From positions 3,348,001-3,412,000 of the forward strand of contig NZ_JABVZR010000001.1 of the NCBI RefSeq assembly GCF_017163935.1: a DNA stretch of 64,000 nt, read 5' to 3'. Origin of the DNA: Novosphingobium terrae. Lineage in GTDB: Bacteria > Pseudomonadota > Alphaproteobacteria > Sphingomonadales > Sphingomonadaceae. The notes beneath the pieces were generated by a model, which worked only from the letters and a program-made list of their open reading frames with translations, was not told where the DNA came from and searched no databases. The position numbers and the translations under genes are program-made. Below are positions 28,046-36,228 of the stretch, piece after piece (positions within the stretch are counted from its first letter, which is position 1; every line of letters starts with the position of its first letter).

Positions 28046-28678
28046 ATGCCGGATGAACTTGCCAAAGCTGTGACGAAAATCATCTTTCCCGTGCTGAAGT
28101 CACAGGGGTTCCACCGGCATGGCAAACGGGCCTTTGTACGCGCCCAATGCGGAATCGCTCACCGCGTCGACGTTCAGTTGAACGGTTGGGGCGGAAGGGA
28201 TTTTTGCGTCAATATTTCCGCGAATGTGATCGCGGGGCATGAATGGGTCACACTTCAACCCGGCTTTCGCCTCAGCGCGGAGAATGGAGCCGATCTGTGG
28301 CTGCCATCTCTTTCCGCAGAGCAGGCTGCGGAATCTGCGAAGACAGTCGCGCACCATTTGGCGACAACCGCCCTGCCTTACTTTGAAGAGATCAAAAGTC
28401 TCCCAGGCTTTTCATCGCTGCTTGCCAAAGAACATTGGGCATCGACGCACCATCTGAACTTTCAACAGGGTATCGTTTTCGCCTTGATGCAACAGGATCG
28501 CGAAGCGATCGACCATCTTGAGAAGGCAATTGCCGCCTACGAACTGGATGGCCGGCCATGGTGCGCCGACTACATCCAAAGGGCCACGACACTATCCCAA
28601 GCCCTTCGTGACGGAACGTCCGGAACGCTCCTCCAAACATGGGAACAAGTCAACAAAAAAGCACATGGGATCGCGTAA
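28046..28678 (+). CDS. DUF4304-like protein
   Basis: 210 residues from ATG 28046 (MPDELAKAVTKIIFPVLKSQGF); upstream frame codons overlap the degenerate repeat. The opening helix, FHRHGKRAFVR, and the later VNISANV resemble DUF4304 proteins, which contain a KxxGF and RxxxxFxR pattern. No catalytic motif is seen. The C-terminal half has helix-pair spacing (EHWASTHHLNFQQGIVFALMQQDREAIDHLEKAIAAYE) reminiscent of a single TPR. GC content is visibly lower than in its neighbours, suggesting acquisition. Confidence 0.55.
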   Translation: MPDELAKAVTKIIFPVLKSQGFHRHGKRAFVRAQCGIAHRVDVQLNGWGGRDFCVNISANVIAGHEWVTLQPGFRLSAENGADLWLPSLSAEQAAESAKTVAHHLATTALPYFEEIKSLPGFSSLLAKEHWASTHHLNFQQGIVFALMQQDREAIDHLEKAIAAYELDGRPWCADYIQRATTLSQALRDGTSGTLLQTWEQVNKKAHGIA

Positions 28679-28769
28679 AACCCCCGCTGCGCAGCAGCCT
28701 TAAAAACTACCACGCAGCGCCTTAGACCCAAATACGCCAATCCGGCGCAATGCCTACACTAAAGGGATT

Positions 28770-28791
28770 GCAAAGGGCGATGGCCCTTTGC
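28770..28791. repeat. short hairpin GCAAAGGGC/GGCCCTTTGC
   Basis: A nine-base stem with a small loop, followed by CCGCCGGAGG, between convergent genes. It may terminate transcription from either side; the unit looks like a dispersed repeat type but only one copy is present here. Confidence 0.4.
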
Positions 28792-28829
28792 CCGCCGGAG
28801 GCATAAACCTCCAGACTTCCCTCAACACA

Positions 28830-29063
28830 TCAATGATGCGGCGCCACCTGATGCTGCTGCTGAGCCTGCTGCGCCGCCTTGTGTTTGTAGTAAGCCCGCG
28901 CCGCCACGCAGCCGCCCACGGCGCCCACCACGGCATGATGCCCTGCGTAATGCCCAGCCACCGCCCCGGCGACGGCGCCGCGCACGCAGCCCTTGGCCTC
29001 TGCCTGAGCCGGGCTCAGGCTGACCAGCGTGCCAAGGGCGAGGATCGAGAGAATCTTGCGCAT
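28830..29063 (-). CDS. small exported protein with Gly/Ala-rich core and His-rich tail
   Basis: 77 residues from ATG 29063 with a clear signal peptide (MRKILSILALGTLVSLSPAQAEA). The mature part alternates small residues (RGAVAGAVAGHYAGHHAVVGAVGG), a pattern seen in glycine-zipper-like membrane or surface proteins, and ends in a Gln/His-rich tail. Function unknown. It begins 13 bases after the stop of the TPR-like membrane protein gene and is probably co-transcribed with it. Confidence 0.65.
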   Translation of the reverse strand: MRKILSILALGTLVSLSPAQAEAKGCVRGAVAGAVAGHYAGHHAVVGAVGGCVAARAYYKHKAAQQAQQQHQVAPHH

Positions 29064-29076
29064 AGCTTTCCCCTTC

Positions 29077-29976
29077 TTACCAATCGTCGTTGCCGCCGCC
29101 CGAGGAGCTGTCGTCCCACGAGCCGCTGTCGGAAATGCCGAAGTCATTGCCGCCCATATCCTGGTTGTAACGGCGATCATCATCGTCATCGTCGCGGCTG
29201 GAGGAGACATCGCGCTCCACCACGCGCTCGCGGTCATGGTGGTCGCCGAACATGCGGTCGATCACGGCTTCACCCGCCGCAAAACCGGCACCGGCCGCAG
29301 CGCCACCGGCCAGCGAACTCATGATGCCGCCGCCCATGCCGCCCTGCTGCTGCGGAGGATAGCCCTGCTGCGGATAGCCGCCGCCCTGATAGCCACCGGG
29401 CCACGGGCCACCCTGAGGACCATTGCCATAGCCCGGTCCGCCAAAGCCTTGCTGGCCGCCATAGGGGTTGGCGGGCTGGGGCTCGTAATAGCTCTGCTGC
29501 GCCTCGCTGCGGCGGCGCATGAAGGCCACCACCAGAAAGACCAGACCCAGCACCACGATCACCGGAACCCAGGGAAAGCCATGATGCTCGCTCGGCGCGA
29601 CAGCCGGGCGGTCAGGGGCGAGCGTGCCGCCCTTTCCCCCCGCGCTCAGCTGCTGCTTCAGCTCGGCGACGGCAGCGGGCTTGGCGAAAGGCAGGCCGGG
29701 CTTGAGCTGCTCGGCCTTGGCCAGCTCGGTACGGGCCTCGTCGAGGCGCCCGGACTTGGCCAGCAGCTCAGCCTCGACATAGTGCGCCCGGGGGGCGTTG
29801 GGGTGATCCTTGAGGACCGGCTGCATCATCTCCAGGGCCTTGTCGATCTGACCGGCCTTGGCGGTGGTGTAAACCTGATCGATCGTGGCATCCTCGGCCA
29901 TGGCCGGCGCGCTGAGCACCAAGGCCAAAGGCAGGGCTGAAGCCAAAGCCAGCTTGCGGATCGAAAGCGTCATCAT
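29077..29976 (-). CDS. exported TPR-like protein with transmembrane helix and Gly/Asp-rich tail
   Basis: 299 residues from the double ATG at 29976. A signal peptide (about 1-26) is followed by an alpha-helical TPR-like region (about 27-110: IDQVYTTAKAGQIDKALEMMQPVL, APRAHYVEAELLAKSGRLDEARTELAKAEQL), one membrane helix (about 137-158) and a Gln/Gly/Tyr/Pro-rich linker. A glycine-zipper stretch then leads to an acidic tail rich in Asp and Ser and ending DDW. No enzyme motif. The small glycine-rich exported protein downstream probably works with it. Confidence 0.7.
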   Translation of the reverse strand: MMTLSIRKLALASALPLALVLSAPAMAEDATIDQVYTTAKAGQIDKALEMMQPVLKDHPNAPRAHYVEAELLAKSGRLDEARTELAKAEQLKPGLPFAKPAAVAELKQQLSAGGKGGTLAPDRPAVAPSEHHGFPWVPVIVVLGLVFLVVAFMRRRSEAQQSYYEPQPANPYGGQQGFGGPGYGNGPQGGPWPGGYQGGGYPQQGYPPQQQGGMGGGIMSSLAGGAAAGAGFAAGEAVIDRMFGDHHDRERVVERDVSSSRDDDDDDRRYNQDMGGNDFGISDSGSWDDSSSGGGNDDW

Positions 29977-30232
29977 ACGTCTCCACACGCGCACCCCTGC
30001 GGCATCGAACCGATGCTGAAAACAACAGGCGCAACGGGCGCGATCTGGGAAGGTTTGTGGCAAGTTCAAGATGAACCCCTCCTGATGCGGCGCAAAAATA
30101 CGCCGATCCGCAGCCCGATGCCAGAGGTCAGCCGACCCTTTTTACGGACAAGGCCCTAATCCGCACCCCATGCAGGGGCAACCATTCCCGTTTTACAACG
30201 CCTTATCTTCCTGACGCCCGCAAGGACCGTGC

Positions 30233-31765
30233 ATGTCTGATCCCGCCCTCGCCCAAGCCCCCTATTCGCCGCTGGTGGAGCTGGATGAGGCCGACTACCG
30301 CAGCTTCGGCCGGATCAGATCGGCACTGGTCCGCCATGGCCGCCGCGCGCTGGGCAAGCTCTATGACAGGATGGCCTCCCATCCTCTGGCTGCCCGCCTG
30401 CTGCCCGATGAAGCCGCGCGCAACAGGGCCGCCGATCTGCGCTTCACCCATTGGGAAAGCATCTTTTCCAGCGGCTTTGACGAAGAGGCGCAGGCCCGCT
30501 CCGAACAGATGGTCAAGGCGCATGCCCAGCTGGGCTTCACCCCCGATCTCTACATCAGCGGCTATGCCTCAGTGCTCGCCGATCTGGTGACACAGATGGC
30601 GCAAGGCCCCATCCCCTTGCCCGGCAATCGCGCCCGCGCTCAGGCGGTGGGCACGCTGGTGAAGGCGGCTTTGCTCGATATGCAGGCCGCTCTGGGTGCC
30701 TATTTCAAGGCCGAGGAGCAGGCGCGGCAGGATGTGATCGCCTCGCTGGGCCGGGGCCTGTCCGCCATGGCGACCGGCGATCTGCGCAGCCAGCTCGACA
30801 GCCTGCCCGAAACCTATGCCCGCATCGCGGAAGACTTCCACAACATGCGCTTCAACGTCAGCACCATGGTGCAGCGCATGGCCGAAGCCTCCGAGCATGT
30901 CGAAACCGGCGCGCGCGAGATCGATATGGCCGCGCATGATCTGGCCATCCGCACCGAGCGCCAGTCGCTCACCGTCACGCGCACCGCCGAGGTGATGGCC
31001 AGCGTGGCCGAGGGCATCGCCGCCACGGCGGGCACTGCGGCGCAGGTGAACCAGCGCGTGATCGAGATCGACAAGGAGGCCAAGCATGGCGGCAAGGTGG
31101 TCGAATCCGCCGTGCAGGCCATGGACAAGATCAAGACCTCCAGCGAGGAAATCGCCCAGATCACCGATGTGATCGAGGCCATCGCCTTCCAGACCAATCT
31201 GCTGGCGATCAACGCCGGGGTCGAGGCCGCCCGCGCGGGCGACGCCGGGCGCGGTTTCGCCGTGGTGGCCACGGAGGTGCGGGCGCTGGCGCATCGCACC
31301 AGCCAGTCGGCCAAGGATATCAAGGCCTTGATCGGCAAATCCACAGTGGATGTGCGCCAAGGCGTCGATCTGGTGGCGCAGACCGGCACCTCGCTCGACC
31401 GCATCATCCAGCAGCTGGGCGAAACCACCGTGCAGGCCGAGGAGATCGCTCAGGCCGCCCAGCGGCAGGCGGGCAACATCCATGAGGTGACTGACGACAT
31501 CCGCCAGATGGACCTCAACACCCAGCAGAATGCCGCGATGGTCGAGGAATCCAACGCCGCCTCGCGCGCCTTGCGCGATCAGGCCCATGTGATGGGGCAG
31601 ATCGTCGGCCAGTTCCAGCTGGAGCGCCGCGAGGAACTGCGCAAGAACGACAAGAAAACCGGCCAGCGCCGCATCCAGCGCGCACACCCATCCGTGCTGC
31701 TGGTCGATCCGTCTTTTCCCGATCCGGCCACCCCCAATCCGATACGCGTGGCCAACCTGCGTTAA
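30233..31765 (+). CDS. soluble globin-coupled methyl-accepting chemotaxis protein
   Basis: 510 residues, no transmembrane helix. Residues 10-165 are a protoglobin sensor: the probable proximal haem ligand is His97 in KAHAQLGFTPDLYISGY. The signalling half contains the conserved hairpin tip (FQTNLLAINAGVEAARAGD, then GRGFAVVATEVRALA). It should sense O2 or another haem ligand and control CheA, like HemAT-type aerotaxis receptors. No che genes occur in the window. The C-terminus lacks a CheR-tethering pentapeptide and ends in a basic/proline-rich tail. Confidence 0.9.
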   Translation: MSDPALAQAPYSPLVELDEADYRSFGRIRSALVRHGRRALGKLYDRMASHPLAARLLPDEAARNRAADLRFTHWESIFSSGFDEEAQARSEQMVKAHAQLGFTPDLYISGYASVLADLVTQMAQGPIPLPGNRARAQAVGTLVKAALLDMQAALGAYFKAEEQARQDVIASLGRGLSAMATGDLRSQLDSLPETYARIAEDFHNMRFNVSTMVQRMAEASEHVETGAREIDMAAHDLAIRTERQSLTVTRTAEVMASVAEGIAATAGTAAQVNQRVIEIDKEAKHGGKVVESAVQAMDKIKTSSEEIAQITDVIEAIAFQTNLLAINAGVEAARAGDAGRGFAVVATEVRALAHRTSQSAKDIKALIGKSTVDVRQGVDLVAQTGTSLDRIIQQLGETTVQAEEIAQAAQRQAGNIHEVTDDIRQMDLNTQQNAAMVEESNAASRALRDQAHVMGQIVGQFQLERREELRKNDKKTGQRRIQRAHPSVLLVDPSFPDPATPNPIRVANLR

Positions 31766-31862
31766 GAAAGACCTCTTTCTCCGAATCCTTGACGATTCGC
31801 TCGCGCGCGCATAGCGGGGCCGTTTTACATTTCGGAGACGTACCGTTCGCCAGATTGCCGCC

Positions 31863-32966
31863 TTGCCCTATCGTAAATCCGGCCCCGCGCCCGATGCGCC
31901 TTTCGAGGTGATGCTGGTCACCTCGCGAGGGACCGGACGATGGGTGCTGCCCAAAGGCAATGTCTCGCGCAATCTCTCGGACCATGCCGCTGCCGAGCGT
32001 GAGGCGCTGGAAGAAGCCGGCGTGCTGGGCGCGATCTGCCCGGTGCCGATCGGCAACTATCGCTATCGCAAGCTGCTGGGTTCTGGCGCCTCTTTGCAGA
32101 CCGATGTGGCGGTCTTTCCCCTCGCCGTGACCCAGTCGCTGGAGGAGTGGAAAGAGGCCGACCAGCGCACGCGCCAGTGGTTCGACATCGCGCAGGCCGC
32201 CGATCTGGTGGATGAAGAGGGTCTGAAGACCATTCTCCATGGCTTTGGCCCTTGCGCCGTCACGGAACTGTCACGTAATGGCGCGGCGAACGGCGGAACG
32301 GCCGTCCTCAAGGAAGGTTTCAGAATGTTTCAGTGGTTTCAGGCCCTGCTGCCGCGCCAGCACGACTTCTTCGAGAAGTTCGAGGCCCATGCCGCCCTGC
32401 TCGCCGCCGGCAGCGATGCGCTGGCCCGCCTGCTTCAGGGTGCCAAGACCGCCGATCACGCCCGCGAGATCGCCGAGCGCGAGGAAGAGGCCGACCAGAT
32501 CACGCGTGACGTGCTGCAGACCGTGCGCCGCACCTTCCTGACCCCCTTCGACCGCGGCGCGATCACCAGCCTGATCACCGCCATGGACGATGCGCTGGAT
32601 CAGATGAAGAAAACCGCCAGCGCGATCACCCTCTATGACGTGCAGGCTTTCGAGCCCGAAATGCGCGATATGGCGGCGATCATCGTCGATGCCACCCGCC
32701 TGCTGGCCGAGGCGCTGCCGCTGCTGCGCTCGATCCACGCCAATGCCGGGCGCCTGCATGAGCTGACCGAGCGCCTCGTCCGCATGGAAGATCAGGCCGA
32801 CGAGATCCATGACCGTGGCCTCAAGCGCCTCTATCAGGAAATCGGCGCTACCGAGCCGGTGCGCTTCCTGATCGAGCGCGAGATCTATAGCCATCTGGAA
32901 AAGGTGGTGGACCGCTTCGAGGATGTGGCCAACGAGATCGACGGTCTCGTGATCGACCACGCCTGA
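31863..32966 (+). CDS. NUDIX hydrolase in continuous frame with a DUF47 (PhoU-like) domain
   Basis: Residues 1-140 are a NUDIX domain (WVLPKGNVSRNLSDHAAAEREALEEAG, the NUDIX box in G-x5-E-x7-REUxEE style, partly degenerate). Residues 155-367 are DUF47/PhoU-like (MFQWFQALLPRQHDFFEKFE onward), the usual companion of Pit transporters. No stop codon separates them, but AAGGAAGG at 32310-32317 lies seven bases before ATG 32325, so DUF47 may also be made alone. The upstream start is doubtful: the TTG at 31863 lies inside the natural N-terminus VRQIAALPYR, whose first codon is GTT at 31845. The Pit gene follows 12 bases downstream. Confidence 0.7.
   Translation: MPYRKSGPAPDAPFEVMLVTSRGTGRWVLPKGNVSRNLSDHAAAEREALEEAGVLGAICPVPIGNYRYRKLLGSGASLQTDVAVFPLAVTQSLEEWKEADQRTRQWFDIAQAADLVDEEGLKTILHGFGPCAVTELSRNGAANGGTAVLKEGFRMFQWFQALLPRQHDFFEKFEAHAALLAAGSDALARLLQGAKTADHAREIAEREEEADQITRDVLQTVRRTFLTPFDRGAITSLITAMDDALDQMKKTASAITLYDVQAFEPEMRDMAAIIVDATRLLAEALPLLRSIHANAGRLHELTERLVRMEDQADEIHDRGLKRLYQEIGATEPVRFLIEREIYSHLEKVVDRFEDVANEIDGLVIDHA
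32310..32327 (+). promoter_or_regulatory. internal ribosome binding site for DUF47
   Basis: AAGGAAGG followed after seven bases by ATG at 32325. Position and strength match a genuine start for a 213-residue DUF47 protein, which is the usual stand-alone length of this family. Confidence 0.6.
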
Positions 32967-32978
32967 GGGGGCGGGTCC

Positions 32979-33983
32979 ATGAGTATCCTCGCAACCGTCA
33001 CCCCGCTGGTGCTGGTTCTGGTGGCGATGGCGCTGGCCTTCGACTTTCTGAACGGGCTTCACGATGCCGCCAACTCGATCGCCACGGTGGTGACGACGCG
33101 GCTGCTGACCCCGGTGCAGGCGGTGCTGTTCGCGGCCTTCTTCAACTTCTCGGCCTATTGGCTCTTTGGCCTCAAGGTGGCCGAGACGGTAGGCAAGGGC
33201 ATCGTCAACAAGGATGTCATCACCCCGCAGGTGATCTTCGGCGCGCTGGTGGGCGCGATGACGTGGAATGTGATCACCTGGTGGAAGGGCATTCCCTCCT
33301 CCTCGTCCCATGCGCTGATCGGCGGCTTGCTGGGCGCGGGCGTGGCGCATGGCGGCATGGGCGTGATCGTGTGGAAGGGCGTGAACACCACCACCACCTG
33401 GATCGTGCTCTCGCCGCTGGTGGGCATGTTCATGTCGATGGCGCTGGTGCTGCTGACCAGCTGGCTGTTCATGAAGGCCACGGCCAAGGCGGCGGAAGGC
33501 ATCTTCAAGAAACTGCATCTGGTTTCGGCGGCGGCCTATTCGATGGGCCATGGCGCCAATGACGCGCAGAAGACCATGGGCATCATTGCGGTGCTGCTTT
33601 ACTCGCAGGGCCTGCTGGGCACCACCTTCCATGTGCCGACGTGGGTGGTGATCAGCTGCTACACCGCGATTGGGCTTGGCACGCTGTCTGGCGGGTGGAA
33701 GATCATCGAGACGATGGGCTCCAAGATCACCAAGCTGTCGCATCATCAGGGGTTCTGCGCCTCGGCGGGCGGGTCGATCACCATGTTTCTGGCCAGCAGC
33801 CTGGGCATTCCGGTCTCGACCACCCACACGATCACCGGCTGCGTGGTGGGCGTGGGCGCGGCGCGCCGGGCCTCCGCCGTGCGCTGGAGCGTGGCGCAGC
33901 GCGTGGTGATCGCATGGCTGATCACCATCCCCGCCTCCGCAGCGGTGGGCGCGACCTTCTATTTTATCGCCAGCCGGTTCTGA
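32979..33983 (+). CDS. low-affinity inorganic phosphate transporter, PiT family
   Basis: 334 residues with about nine to ten membrane helices and the duplicated PiT signature: FLNGLHDAANSIATVVTTRLL near residue 18 and YSMGHGANDAQKTMGIIAVLL near residue 187. Transports phosphate (with metal) driven by the proton gradient. Pit genes paired with DUF47 (PhoU-like) proteins are a standard arrangement; DUF47 probably regulates uptake. The start ATG at 32979 follows GAGGGGGCGGG with suitable spacing. Confidence 0.93.
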   Translation: MSILATVTPLVLVLVAMALAFDFLNGLHDAANSIATVVTTRLLTPVQAVLFAAFFNFSAYWLFGLKVAETVGKGIVNKDVITPQVIFGALVGAMTWNVITWWKGIPSSSSHALIGGLLGAGVAHGGMGVIVWKGVNTTTTWIVLSPLVGMFMSMALVLLTSWLFMKATAKAAEGIFKKLHLVSAAAYSMGHGANDAQKTMGIIAVLLYSQGLLGTTFHVPTWVVISCYTAIGLGTLSGGWKIIETMGSKITKLSHHQGFCASAGGSITMFLASSLGIPVSTTHTITGCVVGVGAARRASAVRWSVAQRVVIAWLITIPASAAVGATFYFIASRF

Positions 33984-33990
33984 TCCGGGT

Positions 33991-34611
33991 TTAAACGGGC
34001 ACCATTTCTACAACATGATCGGCCAGCCGGGCGACCTCCGCCCGGTCATGGCTGACATAGAGGATCGGCAGCGACAGCTCATCGCGGATACGCTCGATCA
34101 GCACCATGATCTGGCTGCTGCGGTCCTCATCCAGCGCGGAAAGCGGCTCATCCAGCAGCAGAAAGCGCGGCGCTGACAGCAACGCCCGCCCCAGCGCCAC
34201 CCTTTGCGCCTCACCGCCGGAAAGGCTGCGCGGCATGCGCTTCAGCAGGGCTTCGATGCCGAGGAAACTGGCTATCTCCGGCAGGCCCATCGCAGGGTGG
34301 CCGCGCTTGATCCCGTAACGCAAATTCGCCTGAACGCTGAGATGCGGAAACAGCCGATGGTCCTGAAACACCATGCCGCAAGCGCGCTGCTCGGGCGGCA
34401 AATGCAGACCCTGCGCGGTATCGCACAACACCTGCCCCTCCACCGCGATCCGGCCCACATCAGGCTTGAGCAATCCGGCCACCATCATCAGCACACTGGT
34501 CTTGCCCACACCTGATGGGCCGACCAGCGCCGTAATCCCCGGCCCGGTGTTCAGCGTCAGGCCGATGGTTCTTTCACCCCGGCGCAGCGTCAGATCGAGA
34601 TCAAAGCCCAC
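33991..34611 (-). CDS. modC: molybdate ABC transporter ATP-binding protein, short form
   Basis: 206 residues from GTG 34611, overlapping the end of modB by eleven bases. Walker A VGPSGVGKTS (about residue 31), signature LSGGEAQRVALGRALL (about 127) and Walker B FLLLDEPLSALDE are intact. E. coli ModC is about 352 residues with a C-terminal molybdate-binding TOBE domain; that domain is absent here, so feedback control by molybdate is probably lost or supplied elsewhere. It could serve tungstate equally well. Confidence 0.88.
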   Translation of the reverse strand: MGFDLDLTLRRGERTIGLTLNTGPGITALVGPSGVGKTSVLMMVAGLLKPDVGRIAVEGQVLCDTAQGLHLPPEQRACGMVFQDHRLFPHLSVQANLRYGIKRGHPAMGLPEIASFLGIEALLKRMPRSLSGGEAQRVALGRALLSAPRFLLLDEPLSALDEDRSSQIMVLIERIRDELSLPILYVSHDRAEVARLADHVVEMVPV

Positions 34612-35323
34612 CGAACCGCTCCCGCCGCATGCCCCCGGCCAGCGCCATGCGCCGCGCCAGCACCTCGGCCACCACCAGCGCGCCCAGAGACAGCGCCACC
34701 GCCAGCACCGCCAGCCTTGTGACCACAGCATCGCCATCGGGCAGTTGCAGCGCGGAATAGATCGCCAGCGGCAAGGTCTGGGTCTCGCCCGGAATGTTCG
34801 AGACGAAAGTGATCGTCGCCCCGAACTCGCCCAGAGACCGCGCAAAACCCAGCACCAGACCCGCCAGCACGCCGGGCATCGCCAGAGGCAGCGTCACCGT
34901 GGCAAAGCTGCGCCAAGGCCCGGCGCCCAAGGTGCGTGCCGCCTGCTCCAGCCGGGGGTCCACCGCCTCCAGCGACAAACGCATGGACCGCACCATCAGC
35001 GGCACCGCCATCACCCCGGCAGCAATCGCCGCGCCGGTCCAGCGGAACATCACGCTGATCCCCCAGCCCGCCAGCCAGCGCCCCACCGGTCCCTGAGCGC
35101 CGAAGGCCAGCAACAGCAGCCAGCCCGTCACCACCGGCGGCAGCACCAGCGGCAGATGCACCACCGCATCGAGCACCACCAGCCCCAGCCCGGCCAGACC
35201 GCCCCGCCCGCCGCGCGCCAGAACCCAGGCGCAGGCCAGACAGAAGGGCGTCGCCACCAGCACCCCCACCACGCTGACCTTCAGCGAGAGGATCAGAATG
35301 GCGGTCTCCTCAGGGCTCAGCAC
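34601..35323 (-). CDS. modB: molybdate ABC transporter permease
   Basis: 240 residues with five to six membrane helices and the EAA coupling loop (EQAARTLGAGPWRSFATVTLPLAMPGVLAG, around residue 140), plus ARSLGEFGATITFVSNIPGETQTLPLAIY typical of ModB. It forms the inner-membrane channel with ModC. It lies 15 bases after the modA stop and overlaps modC. Confidence 0.92.
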   Translation of the reverse strand: MLSPEETAILILSLKVSVVGVLVATPFCLACAWVLARGGRGGLAGLGLVVLDAVVHLPLVLPPVVTGWLLLLAFGAQGPVGRWLAGWGISVMFRWTGAAIAAGVMAVPLMVRSMRLSLEAVDPRLEQAARTLGAGPWRSFATVTLPLAMPGVLAGLVLGFARSLGEFGATITFVSNIPGETQTLPLAIYSALQLPDGDAVVTRLAVLAVALSLGALVVAEVLARRMALAGGMRRERFGGL

Positions 35324-35338
35324 GGGGTGTTCACAGCT

Positions 35339-36106
35339 TTACCGGCTGCCGAAACCATAGGGCCGGAACACACCGCGCCCCTCGGGCGACAGCAGGAAAC
35401 GGCGAAAGCCCTCGGTGTCCCCATTGCGAGACGCCGCCAGCGCCGCGACCGGATAGCGGATTGGCGCATGGCTGTTTTCCGGGAAGGTGGCGACCACCCG
35501 CACGCGCTTGTCGGCCAGCGCATCGGTGGCATAGACCACGCCCAGCGGCGCTTCGCCCCGCGCCACCAGCGCCAGAGCGGCGCGCACGCTCTCCGCCGGG
35601 GCGAGCTTGCCCGCCACCTGCGGCCAGACGCCCAGCTTCGTCAGCGCCTCTTTCGCGTAAAGCCCGGCAGGCACGCTGTCGACAGCGCCAGTCGCCAGCC
35701 GCCCCTTGCCCAGCGCCGCGCCCAGCGGAAAGCCGGGCCGGATCGTGATCTGGATGCGCGAGGAAGCCGGCGCCACCAGCACCAGCCGGTTGCTCAGCAG
35801 ATCGACGCGCGTTCCGGCGCGCAAAAACTGCTTCTTTTCCAGCGCATCCATCCAGTCTTCGTCGGCGCTGATAAACAGATCGGCGGGCGCTCCGGCCTGC
35901 ACCTGCCGCGCCAGCGTGGAGGAGGCCGCGAAAGACAAAACCGGGCGCGGATGACCCTTGGCCGCCCATGTGTCCGCCGCCGCATTGAGCGATTCCTGAA
36001 GGCTGGCCGCCGCCAGCACCACCGGCCCGCGCGCAGGCGCCGCATGCAGCCCCCCCGCCAGCATGGAGAAGCCGATCAGAGCGGAGCGCAAGAAAAACCG
36101 TTTCAT
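35339..36106 (-). CDS. modA: molybdate-binding periplasmic protein
   Basis: 255 residues from ATG 36106 with a signal peptide (MKRFFLRSALIGFSMLAGGLHA). The mature fold is the ModA type: VVLAAASLQESLNAAADTWAAKG, SFAASSTLARQVQAGAPADLFISADEDWMD, and near the end LGVVYATDALADKRVRVVATFPENSHAPIRYPVA, which supplies the Tyr and other oxyanion ligands. Binds molybdate or tungstate. First gene of modABC, divergent from the OYE-type reductase. Confidence 0.92.
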   Translation of the reverse strand: MKRFFLRSALIGFSMLAGGLHAAPARGPVVLAAASLQESLNAAADTWAAKGHPRPVLSFAASSTLARQVQAGAPADLFISADEDWMDALEKKQFLRAGTRVDLLSNRLVLVAPASSRIQITIRPGFPLGAALGKGRLATGAVDSVPAGLYAKEALTKLGVWPQVAGKLAPAESVRAALALVARGEAPLGVVYATDALADKRVRVVATFPENSHAPIRYPVAALAASRNGDTEGFRRFLLSPEGRGVFRPYGFGSR

Positions 36107-36228
36107 ATCCCGCAGCATAGCGAAAACGCCCAAACCCCACAGCCCCAAAAGCACCGGCTGAAAACAACCCATTGCAATCCGCGCCACAATAACATACCTC
36201 TCGGTACAGATTTCATGGAGATCCCCCC

